A stretch of DNA of 64,000 nucleotides from Niastella koreensis GR20-10. Its GTDB lineage: Bacteria > Bacteroidota > Bacteroidia > Chitinophagales > Chitinophagaceae. Shown piece after piece: positions 26,525-35,479 of this stretch. The stretch covers positions 5,158,744 through 5,222,743 of the forward strand of contig NC_016609.1 in the NCBI RefSeq assembly GCF_000246855.1, written 5' to 3'. Made by a program: the position numbers and the translations under genes. Positions within the stretch are counted from its first letter, which is position 1, and every line of letters starts with the position of its first letter. The notes beneath the pieces were generated by a model that saw nothing but the letters and a program-made list of their open reading frames with translations, was not told where the DNA came from and did no database searches.

Positions 26525-26733
26525 GGCAGACGGCAAACGGCAGACGGCAGACATGAAAGGCAGTAGATCGCCTACCTGTATTCACCCCTGTCAACTCTGT
26601 CAAATCTGTCAACTTTATCAACGCTATCAACTTCCTGGTCAACCGATCAACTGGTCAACGTGTTAACATGTCAACGTATTAACGTGTTAACGTGTCAACG
26701 AGTCAACGAGTCAACGTATCAACCTGTCAACCC
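26525..26733. repeat. short-word repeat element: GGCAGAC cluster plus (GTCAACGT)n array
   Basis: Two parts. First, 26525-26552 is four slightly varied copies of GGCAGAC/GGCAAAC. Second, 26590-26733 holds about 17 units of 8-9 bases of the form GTCAACGT, ATCAACGT or GTTAACGT, starting as 9-mers and changing to 8-mers. The last unit supplies the TGA stop of the sulfite-dehydrogenase relic (26727-26729). The gap contains no gene. The GGCAGAC words recur inside tilS and ispE. Confidence 0.85.
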
Positions 26734-27312
26734 TTAAACAACACCCGTCCGTTCCGCTGCACCAACCACGAAGTAACCGGATTCAAATGATACCCACCCA
26801 TATCCTTTCCCCTTGCGTCGATCAGTTGCTTCATCGTGGGCTGAATATAACCTGTTTCATCGATGGCGCGGCTCATGAGCTCGGCTTCGCCGCCTTTCCA
26901 CTCCCAGAGGTAACGGAAGGCTGTATGTGCTTTATCGAGCACCGGGTCCTGCAAGCGGGCGTTTTGCCAGGTTTTGCCGCCATCGGTGCTAACTTCTACT
27001 TTATATATTTTTCCGCGGCCGCTCCAGGCAATGCCCCGGATCTCCATCCAGCCTTTTTGCAGCTGTTGCGGATAAGCGGGGTACGTAATGATAGAACGCG
27101 CGTCCATTGCAAAGCTAAACTGTCTGATCTTTCCGTCTTTCACGCCCTCGGTATATTTGGAGGTTTCTTCCCGCGTCATAAAACAGGTCCTGCAGCGGGG
27201 TGCGGGATGAAATATCCGAGGCCTTCTTCGCGGGCGTTTCAAATTTCGACCGCGTGCCCAGCGCTCCCGGTGCTGTTCCCAATACTTTTGTAGGATCTGC
27301 TAAATGGAATCT
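26727..27312 (-). pseudogene. sulfite dehydrogenase (SoxC-like molybdopterin enzyme) with large internal deletion
   Basis: The 5' part (27312 to about 27185) reads ADPTKVLGTAPGALGTRSKF, then SDISSRTPLQDL, which is the N-terminus of SoxC-type sulfite oxidases. Immediately after, the reading frame shifts and continues as FMTREETSKYTEGVKDGKIR and the C-terminal dimerization domain (GIAWSGRGKIYKVEVSTDGG, LWEWKGGEAELMSRAIDETG, NPVTSWLVQRNG). The roughly 250-residue molybdenum-cofactor core between the two is missing. The enzyme cannot be functional. Confidence 0.8.
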
Positions 27313-27482
27313 TTATTTTCATTGACGCCGGTTAAGATCACCCGTGAGCCATCCGTTGTTTCATAATGCAACAGCATCCGGTTTCGTTTTTCATTTTCAG
27401 GCGCTTCAGCAAATTCACGAGCCTGCTTGTAATTCAAACAAGCATCGTTGTCATTCAACAAAGACCTTTTGTAGGCAAACAA
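27300..27482 (-). pseudogene. unidentified gene fragment joined to the sulfite-dehydrogenase relic
   Basis: A 60-codon frame without an ATG start, containing NYKQAREFAEAPENEKRNRM, LHYETTDGSRVILTGVNENK and a stop at the point where the SoxC-like sequence begins. The composition looks like real protein, but I do not recognise the family. It appears to be the stump of another gene fused by the deletion that also truncated the neighbouring relic. Confidence 0.4.
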
Positions 27483-27581
27483 AGATCACAAAACTGTCAG
27501 CAAAGCACCTTTGTTCCCTGATTTTGTCCTTTTGTCACGAAACTACAACCAAAATGCAGTAAATGATGTTGTTAAACGCTG

Positions 27582-28163
27582 ATGGAACGCCTTTTAGAAA
27601 ACATTACAATCTTTTGCGACATGTCGCCACGCGCCCAGGACGTGGTAAGGCCGCTTTTTACGCCGATGGAATTTAAAAGAGGCGAAACAATGATCCGCTG
27701 CGGGAAAACCTGCCAGAGTTTGTATGTTATCGAGCAGGGATTTTGCCGGGCTTTTAATATCCAGGATGGGCTGGAGGTAAATCTCAATTTCTATTTTGAG
27801 TACGAAACGGTGACCCATAAGAACAGCTATGTGTTCAATACCCCGGCCGATTTTGAGGTAGTAGCCTGCGAACCTATGATCGTTTACCGCATTGATAAAC
27901 CAGACCTGCTGAACGCCATCCGGCAATGCCCCGAATTGGGCGAGGCGGGTAAAAAGAACCTGGAACTGATAGCCGCCAAACAGGAACGGCAGTTGCAATT
28001 GTTCAGGATCCTGACCGCAAAAGGCCGTTATGAATTTTTAGAGCAGCATAATCCCGCATTGTTACAACGGGTACCCATCTCCCAACTAGCTTCCTACCTG
28101 GGCGTAAAACGCGAAACCCTGAGCCGCATCCGCAACAAAAGAATGCGCCCGGTTATTTTGTGA
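27582..28163 (+). CDS. Crp/Fnr-family transcriptional regulator
   Basis: A 193-residue regulator. The cyclic-nucleotide-binding-like beta-roll spans about residues 15-120 (FKRGETMIRCGKTCQSLYVI, then GFCRAFNI). The C-terminal winged helix (about 145-190) contains VPISQLASYLGVKRETLSRI. There is no Fnr-type cysteine cluster at the N-terminus. It precedes a membrane protein gene by about 60 bases on the same strand. The effector is unknown. Confidence 0.9.
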   Translation: MERLLENITIFCDMSPRAQDVVRPLFTPMEFKRGETMIRCGKTCQSLYVIEQGFCRAFNIQDGLEVNLNFYFEYETVTHKNSYVFNTPADFEVVACEPMIVYRIDKPDLLNAIRQCPELGEAGKKNLELIAAKQERQLQLFRILTAKGRYEFLEQHNPALLQRVPISQLASYLGVKRETLSRIRNKRMRPVIL

Positions 28164-28222
28164 TCTTTATCACGGGTGCCGCTTTTAAATCCCCGCTTAC
28201 TTTGTTGTAAAGTAAGTTGTAT

Positions 28223-28687
28223 ATGATACCTCATTCCGTTTATCTGATTTTCCTTATTATTCATGTAAGTGCATTCGCTTTATTTACCGGTACGCTGATC
28301 GCCAATATGGTGCACAGCAATCAACTCTGGTTATACGCCGGCAAAGACGCTGCCATTACCCAGACGCTGTTTAACACCACAGGCAAATACAACCGCATTA
28401 TGGGCATATGCCTGGGCGTTGCCGTATTGATGGGGATTGGTATGATGGTGCAGATGCACCAGGTGTATGGACCGATGTTGTGGTTCAGGATAAAGATCGG
28501 CCTATTAATAGTGCTGCTGGTAGTAAGGACCCTTTATTCCAGGAACCTGGGTGTGCTTAAGAAAGGTATCAACAATGAAAAAGCGATCTCTTTTACCGAG
28601 GTGCGGAAAAAGATCTCGTTGTTTCAATTGCTTTCAATTATTATTATCGGCTGTATTATTATTTTAAGTGTAAGCAAGTTCAATTAA
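28223..28687 (+). CDS. four-helix membrane protein, CopD/DUF2269-like, unknown function
   Basis: A 154-residue integral membrane protein with helices at about residues 5-25, 52-72, 80-98 and 130-150. Histidines at the start of the first helix (IIHVSAFALFTG) and in the second-helix loop suggest a heme-binding DUF2269 or CopD-like membrane module, but this is only a resemblance. ATG at 28223 is preferred over an upstream TTG. It is probably co-transcribed with the Crp-like gene. Confidence 0.6.
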   Translation: MIPHSVYLIFLIIHVSAFALFTGTLIANMVHSNQLWLYAGKDAAITQTLFNTTGKYNRIMGICLGVAVLMGIGMMVQMHQVYGPMLWFRIKIGLLIVLLVVRTLYSRNLGVLKKGINNEKAISFTEVRKKISLFQLLSIIIIGCIIILSVSKFN

Positions 28688-28704
28688 GAGAATCGGTGGT
28701 GGCT

Positions 28705-28751
28705 CTTCGACTGCGCTCAGTGCCTCATACAGCCCCTTCGACTCCGCTCAG
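28705..28751. repeat. direct repeat CTTCGACTSCGCTCAG, two copies
   Basis: CTTCGACTGCGCTCAG (28705-28720) recurs with one change at 28736-28751. The second copy contains the TGA stop codon of the minus-strand histidine kinase (28748-28750). The word is known to be scattered in several bacterial genomes. Confidence 0.75.
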
Positions 28752-30457
28752 GGCACTCCGGCCACTTTAAACCGGCAAAAGAAGTAACTGCCTTTGCCTA
28801 CGGTTGATTCCACCCCTATTTCTCCATCCATCGCATCGGCAAAATCCTTGCTGATGGCGAGGCCTAACCCGGTGCCTTTTTTTTCATGGATACCAGGCAC
28901 GCGGTAAAAACGATCGAAAACTTTTTGTTGCAGGGAAGCATCGATACCCATGCCAAAATCCTGCACGCCAATTTCAATATGACCCGCATCATGCTCACTT
29001 GCTTTTATTGTTATGTGATCATTCTGGGCAGAATAACGAATAGCGTTGGTGAGGAAGTTGTTGATGATCCACACGGCTTTTTCTGCATCGGCTTTTACCG
29101 CAGGCAATTTATCAGCGAGCTGTTGTTTTATCTGGATATTCTTTTCTTTGGCAGCATTTTGTACTGCAGCCAGCGCCTTGTTGACGATATCTTTTACAGA
29201 AACCGGTTGTAGGTTCAATTGGATCTTGCCACTTTCCACCTGCGACAGATCGAGTAATTCACTCAGGATGCGCAGCAGGCGCTGGTTATCATCTTTCAGG
29301 CTTTGCACCAGTTCTTTTTGTTCAGCGGTCAATTGCCCGACGCGTTCGTCTTCCAGCAAACGCAAACTAAAATCTGAAGAGGCCAGGGGCGTTTTTAATT
29401 CGTGGGAAATGGTGGCAATAAAATTGGTCTTGGCTACATCCAGTTCTTTATAGGGTGTGATGTTCTTTAATATAAGCACATGCCCGCTTATTTCCTGATC
29501 CTGCTGAATATCTATCTGTTCTTTGGTAAAGTAGTTTTCTTTATCGTTCACTACTATCTTGAACGGCATGCCATTTTGTTCGTTGGTAAGGAACCGGAAC
29601 AGGTCGTTGCGCTTTTGAACATCGGCCTGTGCATGCCCTACCACATCGGCCTCCTTCATGCTTAATAACTGCAGGGCCTGTTGGTTGGCAAATAACACAG
29701 TACCGCTTTTGTCGATGCCAATACTGGCATCCTTCAGCGAGTTGATAACGGTCTCAGCTCTTTTCTTCTCAAATAAAATGCGCGCCAGGTTACTGTGTTC
29801 GTATGAATCCAATTGTTCGGCCATATCGTTAAACGCCTGGGCCAGTTCGCCAAACTCATCACTGCGCTGCAGGTGAATGCGCTGGCCATAATTTTTACTG
29901 GCTATAGCCCTAATACCTTCGGTTAATTTTACGATGGGGTTAGCGATCAAACCCGGGAAGTTTACAATGAACGTAAACCCGATCAGCAAACATAAAGTTA
30001 TGATCATGGTGATGATCACCTTGGCATTTTCAACTGCCTTTTGCGACGCATCGTTTTTGGCATTGATGGCATCGAGGTTGATCTGAATAATACGGCTGAT
30101 ATTCTTTTGCAGAGCCAGTTGCAAGGGCATGGAGTCATCGTGTTGCAAAAATGCAGAATAGTCACGGTGCAGGTCATGAGTTACATCTGATTCGCCTTTT
30201 TCGGTTACATTGCTTTCCTGCGCAGAAAGGTTCTCCTCAAACACCTTACGGGCCATGCTCCGTTCTTTTTCCCAGGTATTCAGGGCATCGAGCATTTTGC
30301 GGCCATATTCAACACTTTTATTATTATCCTTCAACACGTCCCGCGACTCCAGGCTGATCATGTTGAAATAATAAAAACCCACGCCGCCTACCAGCAGCAA
30401 TAATGTGAACAGAAAACCTACGCCCAGGGCTACTTTTGTTTTAAGCTTTAATGCCAT
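28748..30457 (-). CDS. membrane sensor histidine kinase (HAMP-PAS) of the kdp locus
   Basis: A 569-residue kinase. Two membrane helices (about 10-31 and 147-167) bracket a periplasmic sensor region of about 115 residues. HAMP follows (168-220), then a PAS domain (235-340), HisKA with phosphoaccepting His352 in SHELKTPLASS, and a catalytic HATPase domain (about 445-565, NNFLTNAIRYS and GTGLGLAISKD). It overlaps the end of the KdpD-type gene by one base (TAATG), so both come from one transcript. In Bacteroidota, KdpD is commonly split into this kinase and a separate soluble part, and this pair matches. The partner response regulator is probably the sigma-54 type gene at 39794. Confidence 0.9.
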   Translation of the reverse strand: MALKLKTKVALGVGFLFTLLLLVGGVGFYYFNMISLESRDVLKDNNKSVEYGRKMLDALNTWEKERSMARKVFEENLSAQESNVTEKGESDVTHDLHRDYSAFLQHDDSMPLQLALQKNISRIIQINLDAINAKNDASQKAVENAKVIITMIITLCLLIGFTFIVNFPGLIANPIVKLTEGIRAIASKNYGQRIHLQRSDEFGELAQAFNDMAEQLDSYEHSNLARILFEKKRAETVINSLKDASIGIDKSGTVLFANQQALQLLSMKEADVVGHAQADVQKRNDLFRFLTNEQNGMPFKIVVNDKENYFTKEQIDIQQDQEISGHVLILKNITPYKELDVAKTNFIATISHELKTPLASSDFSLRLLEDERVGQLTAEQKELVQSLKDDNQRLLRILSELLDLSQVESGKIQLNLQPVSVKDIVNKALAAVQNAAKEKNIQIKQQLADKLPAVKADAEKAVWIINNFLTNAIRYSAQNDHITIKASEHDAGHIEIGVQDFGMGIDASLQQKVFDRFYRVPGIHEKKGTGLGLAISKDFADAMDGEIGVESTVGKGSYFFCRFKVAGVP

Positions 30458-31590
30458 TACGATAATATAATAATATCAATATCTTTTTCAGACAGGGTTT
30501 TTAGCAATTGGTTGAATAAGCTTGTCCTCAAAATTACCTGAAATAAATTCAAATGTGGTTTTCCGATACAAATGGTGGTGATCTTTTTATCGATGGCGGT
30601 TTGAATGATCTCGTTTGCAACGTGTTTGCTTTTTACCTGTACTACTTCACCGCCCAGTTCAGTAGCCAGTTTCAGGTTATTTATCAAATGCCGTTGGGCA
30701 GCCAGCGGTATTTTATCCAGCTCTTCATGGGGTGTTTGCACATATAAAACATACCAGTTTGCATTGTAGTACGATGCCAGGCGGCCGGTTTTGCGAATAA
30801 TACGCTGGGCCGCTTCATGTGAGGTTGAAATACAGGCCAGGAAGCGTTCATGCTGCCAGGTTTTGTTTTTGGTTACGGTATAATCAACCTTTCTTTCTAC
30901 CTGGCCCGCCACCTCCTTCAACGCCAGCTCACGCAGCTGCAGGATCTTTTCGGGTTGAAAGAAATTCGTGAGCGCCTGCTGTACTTTATGGTGATCGTAG
31001 ATCTTGCCTTCCTGCAACCGGGTAATCAATTCCCGGGCGGTAAGGTCGATGTTCACCACTTCATCGGCCATTTGCAATAACTTATCGGGCACCCGTTCCT
31101 TTACTTCTACCCCGGTTATTTGTTTCACCTCTACATTGATGCTTTCTATATGCTGAATATTTACCGCGGTGATCACATCAATGCCGGCATCGAGGATGTC
31201 TACCACATCCTGCCAGCGCTTTTCATTTTTACTACCCGGTATATTGCTATGCGCCAGTTCATCCACGATCACCACTTCGGGATGCAGCAACAATACGGCC
31301 TGCACATCCAGTTCATCCAGCTGTTTGCCTTTGTAAAAGACCTGTCGCCGCGGTATCAGCGGTAAGCCTTCTATCAACGCATGCGTTTCCTTCCGGTTAT
31401 GTGTTTCAACATAACCCACCTTTACGTTTACATTTTTCCGAAGCAGGTCATGCGCTTCCTGTAACATCCGGTAGGTTTTACCCACACCGGCACTCATGCC
31501 GATGTAGATCTTCAGTTTGCCACGAACCGACTGGTTAGCCAGGTCGAGGTAGTGCTGCACCTGGTCTTCTTTATCGTTAGAAACACTCAT
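30457..31590 (-). CDS. kdpD: KdpD N-terminal sensor protein (KdpD domain plus universal-stress domain)
   Basis: A 377-residue soluble protein equal to the cytoplasmic front half of E. coli KdpD. The N-terminal KdpD domain (about 20-230) carries the Walker A motif GMSAGVGKTYRML and HNRKETHALIEGLP, VVIVDELAHSN. The C-terminal part (about 245-375) is a universal-stress-like domain (ACISTSHEAAQRIIRKTGRL). The four-helix membrane and kinase parts are absent and are supplied by the next gene. It is only 8 bases downstream of the porin gene. Confidence 0.92.
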   Translation of the reverse strand: MSVSNDKEDQVQHYLDLANQSVRGKLKIYIGMSAGVGKTYRMLQEAHDLLRKNVNVKVGYVETHNRKETHALIEGLPLIPRRQVFYKGKQLDELDVQAVLLLHPEVVIVDELAHSNIPGSKNEKRWQDVVDILDAGIDVITAVNIQHIESINVEVKQITGVEVKERVPDKLLQMADEVVNIDLTARELITRLQEGKIYDHHKVQQALTNFFQPEKILQLRELALKEVAGQVERKVDYTVTKNKTWQHERFLACISTSHEAAQRIIRKTGRLASYYNANWYVLYVQTPHEELDKIPLAAQRHLINNLKLATELGGEVVQVKSKHVANEIIQTAIDKKITTICIGKPHLNLFQVILRTSLFNQLLKTLSEKDIDIIILS

Positions 31591-31598
31591 ATGTTATA

Positions 31599-32681
31599 TT
31601 AAAATTTGACAGCCGCAGAAAAAGTAACTGCGGTATTGGCGCTTGTAACACTTTGATCAGATTTCAGAAAAATATCATCCTTGCTGTTTAATAGCCGCCC
31701 CTCCAAACGCAAAGCGATGTTCTTTACAGGCAGGTAATCGATATTGGCAGAGCACCCCCAGGTTTTAAATCCATTTGGAGTACCGGTAGTGATAATAACC
31801 CCATGCTCATCGCTATAATACTCACTACGAACTGCAAACGCCCATTGATCAACCGGGGTATATCGCAAAATGGCTACCGGGGTATACCAGGTGTTCATTT
31901 TGCTTTCCCCTTTTTTAGCCTGCTCCTGTCCAAGATCAAAGCCAAGTGTTAAACCCCATTTATCGGTAAATTGAAACACGCCATACAAGTTATGAAAATA
32001 CCGCCACAGCCTGATGCTGTCAGGCTTATCTGTACCAATGAACGTGCTGTAATTTAACAGTACGTTATCCGTTGGCCTGTATTGCACCTGGGTTCCCCAA
32101 CTCATTAATGAATTACCAGCCACCCGTTGAATGCGTTGCCAGCCGTTCAATGCCATGGCGCTGAAAAAACAGTGGCTATTGTTTGTTATATAGGTTAGTT
32201 TGGCCCCGCTTTCATAATAAGGTGTATTATCGGCCGACATGCTTCTTGTTAACGCCCAGCAATCTTTACTCACCGCGCCTTCAAAACCTATATGGGATGG
32301 CATGATGCCCATATCGAGCCAAAAATTCCTGGTGTGGCTAAGCCTGACGCCCACATTGGCCTCATAGATATTTTTTAATACCCCCGGCTCAGCCGTATAA
32401 TTTGCATTCATATACGTTCCAACTCCCAGTGCAATATTTGCCCTTATTCGATCAGCCGTGTAATTAGCTTTTACAAAAGCAAGATTCACATTGAACTCAT
32501 TGGTGCGGTTATGACTGTATATAAATCCCGGCCGGTTGTTTTCTTTTGGTTTTGAAAAATCATAACTATAATATGCTTCTGCATAGCCGCTAACAGTTAC
32601 CTGGCTTTTGTTCAAGGTTGTATCCTGCGCCATTCCGGTAGCTGTACTTAATACAGCTGCGCACATTAAAGTTCTTTTCAT
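31599..32681 (-). CDS. outer-membrane porin (BBP2/OmpL-like) in the kdp operon
   Basis: A 360-residue protein with a signal peptide (MKRTLMCAAVLSTATGMA-Q) and a run of amphipathic strands typical of the beta-barrel porin family BBP2 (PF07642): SGYAEAYYSYDFSKPKEN, RTNEFNVNLAFVKANYTADR, VGVRLSHTRNFWLDMGIMPS. The C-terminus VTFSAAVKF ends in an aromatic residue as expected for a barrel. It is placed between kdpC and kdpD, and may admit potassium across the outer membrane. Confidence 0.88.
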   Translation of the reverse strand: MKRTLMCAAVLSTATGMAQDTTLNKSQVTVSGYAEAYYSYDFSKPKENNRPGFIYSHNRTNEFNVNLAFVKANYTADRIRANIALGVGTYMNANYTAEPGVLKNIYEANVGVRLSHTRNFWLDMGIMPSHIGFEGAVSKDCWALTRSMSADNTPYYESGAKLTYITNNSHCFFSAMALNGWQRIQRVAGNSLMSWGTQVQYRPTDNVLLNYSTFIGTDKPDSIRLWRYFHNLYGVFQFTDKWGLTLGFDLGQEQAKKGESKMNTWYTPVAILRYTPVDQWAFAVRSEYYSDEHGVIITTGTPNGFKTWGCSANIDYLPVKNIALRLEGRLLNSKDDIFLKSDQSVTSANTAVTFSAAVKF

Positions 32682-32703
32682 CCGTTGTTATTTAGTTATC
32701 CGG

Positions 32704-33264
32704 TTACCTTAGCTCATCCAACGCTACATTCAACTTCAACACATTTATTTTGGATGGCCCCAGTAAACCGAGAAATGGCTTTTCAGTATGTTCCTCCACC
32801 AGCGCCTTTACTTTACCGGCTGGTATTCTGCGTACAGCGGCTACGCGGTTAACCTGGATCAGGGCCGATGCCGGTGAAATATCAGGATCGAGGCCACTAC
32901 CCGATGCCGTTACCATCTCGGCAGGGATCTCTTCTTTTTTAACCCCGGGGTTATGCACCAGGAAAGAATCGATGCGGTCCTGCACGGTTTTTAAATAATC
33001 GGGGTTGGAAGGTCCTTTGTTAGAACCCGCTGAACCGGCAGCGTTATAATCCACTGCCGAAGGGCGGCCCCAGAAATATTTATCGGCAGTAAATTTTTGT
33101 CCAACCTTTGCATAGCCTACGACCCGGCCGTGCGTCATTACGGTTTCACCTTTACCACCGCCTGGCGCCAGTTTGCTAACCATGGCAATGAGTACCGGGA
33201 AAACCAGGGCACAAAGAACAATCAGGACGAGAGTGAGCTTTATGGAGATAAGAAAGTTTTTCAT
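32704..33264 (-). CDS. kdpC: potassium-transporting ATPase subunit C
   Basis: A 186-residue subunit with one N-terminal membrane helix (about 8-28) and the conserved periplasmic stretch GRPSAVDYNAAGSAGSNKGP, followed by ASGSGLDPDISPASALIQ. It stabilises the KdpA/KdpB complex at the inner membrane. It follows kdpB after a gap of about 110 bases that holds a word-repeat element. Confidence 0.95.
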   Translation of the reverse strand: MKNFLISIKLTLVLIVLCALVFPVLIAMVSKLAPGGGKGETVMTHGRVVGYAKVGQKFTADKYFWGRPSAVDYNAAGSAGSNKGPSNPDYLKTVQDRIDSFLVHNPGVKKEEIPAEMVTASGSGLDPDISPASALIQVNRVAAVRRIPAGKVKALVEEHTEKPFLGLLGPSKINVLKLNVALDELR

Positions 33265-33289
33265 TGTTTTACATTTTTATTAGAACCTG

Positions 33290-33365
33290 CAATCAGTCAC
33301 CAGTTACCGGTTACCAGGAAAACGCCGCTTCGATGCCGGGCAACCGGAAACCGGGAACCGGGAAC
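33290..33365. repeat. short-word repeat element between kdpB and kdpC
   Basis: Left part: CAGTCACCAGTTACCGGTTACC-type words (33294-33318). Right part: CAACCGGAAACCGGGAACCG-type words (33340-33365). The complement of the left word is close to the right word, giving a loose inverted repeat with a GC-rich spacer. It ends 11 bases before the kdpB stop and could form structure in the polycistronic message. Confidence 0.65.
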
Positions 33366-33375
33366 TTGTATTAAT

Positions 33376-35466
33376 TTACATAAAAACTGCCAGCAACATA
33401 TCAATCAGCTTGATACCTATAAACGGAACCACTACGCCGCCCACACCATAGATCAACAGGTTTCTGCGTAACAGGGCGCTGGCGCCTATTGGTTTATACG
33501 CAACGCCTTTTAATGCCAGGGGAATCAGCATGGGAATAATAATGGCGTTGAAAATGATGGCTGATAAGATAGCCGACTCGGGGCTTTTCAAACCCATTAT
33601 ATTCAAATGTTGCAGGGCCGGAATAGAAGCAATAAACAGGGCCGGAACGATAGCGAAATATTTGGCTACGTCATTGGCAATGGAGAAGGTGGTTAAGGTA
33701 CCACGGGTAATCAGCAACTGTTTACCAATCTCCACTACCTCAATCAATTTAGTGGGGTCGTTATCCAGGTCAACCATGTTACCGGCTTCTTTTGCCGCCT
33801 GGGTACCACTGTTCATGGCTACGCCCACATCAGCCTGCGCCAGCGCGGGCGCATCGTTTGTACCATCACCCATCATGGCCACCAGTTTACCGCTTGCCTG
33901 TTCCTTGCGGATGTAGTTCATTTTATCTTCCGGTTTTGCTTCGGCAATAAAATCATCTACGCCTGCTTTAGTGGCAATATACTTTGCTGTAAGCGGATTA
34001 TCACCGGTAACCATTACCGTTTTTACACCCATTTTACGCAAACGTTCAAACCGTTCCTGGATCCCGGGTTTGATGATATCCTGTAATTCAATCACGCCTT
34101 TTATTACATTATCCACCGATACCACAAGCGGGGTACCGCCATCGCCGGAGATCTTCTTTACCCGGTCTTCCACTTCCAAGGGCATACCGTTGCCGGCTTT
34201 CATGGCCAGGTTGCGTATTGCGTCAAAGGCGCCCTTCCGGATCTTTGTTCCATTAGGGAAATCAACTCCACTGCTTCTCGTTTCTGCAGTGAATTTGATA
34301 AAAGTGAGGGGCGCTGCCTGTACCGCCAACTTCTGATGACGGAACTGATCGAGGGTAAGATCAGGGCTGCTTTGTTTGGCCGCCAGTTCAACGATCGATT
34401 TTCCTTCCGGCGTATCATCGGCCAATGAACTATACACAACCAGGTCAATAAATTCATGCTCTTCTACATTCCTGGCCGGATAAAAATTAGTGGCCTTTCT
34501 GTTACCGATGGTGATGGTGCCTGTTTTATCCAACAACAGCACATCCACGTCACCCGCGGTTTCAACGGCTTTACCGCTTTTAGAGATCACATTCGCACGC
34601 AATGCACGGTCCATTCCCGCAATACCAATGGCGGATAATAATCCACCAATGGTAGTGGGGATTAAACACACAAACAAGGATATAAATGCGGCAATGGTAA
34701 TAGGTGTATTGGCGTAATCGGCAAATGGTTTCAGCGTTACGCACACGATGATGAAAATAAGTGTAAAGGCGGCGAGCAGAATGGTCAATGCAATTTCATT
34801 GGGTGTTTTCTGCCGGCTGGCGCCTTCTACCAGCGCGATCATTTTATCCAGGAACGTTTCTCCGGGCTGGGTTGTTACCTGTACCACAATACGGTCGCTA
34901 AGCACTTTGGTACCACCGGTCACCGATGATTTATCACCACCCGACTCGCGGATCACCGGCGCAGACTCACCGGTTATGGCTGATTCATCTATGGTGGCAA
35001 TTCCTTCAATGATCTCCCCATCCATAGGTATTACATCACCGGTTTCGCATACAAACCGGTCGTTTAACCGAAGTTGTGAGGACGGTACTACTTTTATTTC
35101 TTTTACGAAAATATCGCCAGGGGAAATTACTTTTTTAGCGGGTGTTTCCTCCCTTGTTTTGCGCAGGCTTTCGGCCTGGGCTTTACCTCTTGCCTCGGCC
35201 AGCGCTTCGGCAAAGTTGGCAAACAACACGGTAAGGAACAAAATGGCAAATACTACAATATTGTACCACAGGGCACCCTGCGTAGCATCATGCGTAATTA
35301 TTTGATACATCACCACTGCCAGCATCACAATGGTGCCAATTTCCACAGTGAACATCACCGGGTTCTTCACCATTAACCGGGGGCTCAATTTTATAAAAGA
35401 TTGTTTGATGGCAGTGTTTACCAGCGCCGGTTCAAACAATTTTATTTCGCGTTTTCTTTTTGACAT
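33376..35466 (-). CDS. kdpB: potassium-transporting ATPase subunit B (P-type ATPase)
   Basis: A 696-residue P-type ATPase that energises KdpA. Visible motifs: TGES actuator motif (about 165), phosphorylated Asp313 in DKTGTIT, and hinge [10 protein letters not shown]. Eight membrane segments are predicted. Length is as in other KdpB proteins. The spacing to kdpA is 13 bases. Confidence 0.97.
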   Translation of the reverse strand: MSKRKREIKLFEPALVNTAIKQSFIKLSPRLMVKNPVMFTVEIGTIVMLAVVMYQIITHDATQGALWYNIVVFAILFLTVLFANFAEALAEARGKAQAESLRKTREETPAKKVISPGDIFVKEIKVVPSSQLRLNDRFVCETGDVIPMDGEIIEGIATIDESAITGESAPVIRESGGDKSSVTGGTKVLSDRIVVQVTTQPGETFLDKMIALVEGASRQKTPNEIALTILLAAFTLIFIIVCVTLKPFADYANTPITIAAFISLFVCLIPTTIGGLLSAIGIAGMDRALRANVISKSGKAVETAGDVDVLLLDKTGTITIGNRKATNFYPARNVEEHEFIDLVVYSSLADDTPEGKSIVELAAKQSSPDLTLDQFRHQKLAVQAAPLTFIKFTAETRSSGVDFPNGTKIRKGAFDAIRNLAMKAGNGMPLEVEDRVKKISGDGGTPLVVSVDNVIKGVIELQDIIKPGIQERFERLRKMGVKTVMVTGDNPLTAKYIATKAGVDDFIAEAKPEDKMNYIRKEQASGKLVAMMGDGTNDAPALAQADVGVAMNSGTQAAKEAGNMVDLDNDPTKLIEVVEIGKQLLITRGTLTTFSIANDVAKYFAIVPALFIASIPALQHLNIMGLKSPESAILSAIIFNAIIIPMLIPLALKGVAYKPIGASALLRRNLLIYGVGGVVVPFIGIKLIDMLLAVFM

Positions 35467-35479
35467 CTTGAGTTCTGAA

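Noticed and set aside
26590-26733. CRISPR array
   Set aside because: Units are 8-9 bases, tandem and variable, with no unique spacers, and no cas genes are nearby.
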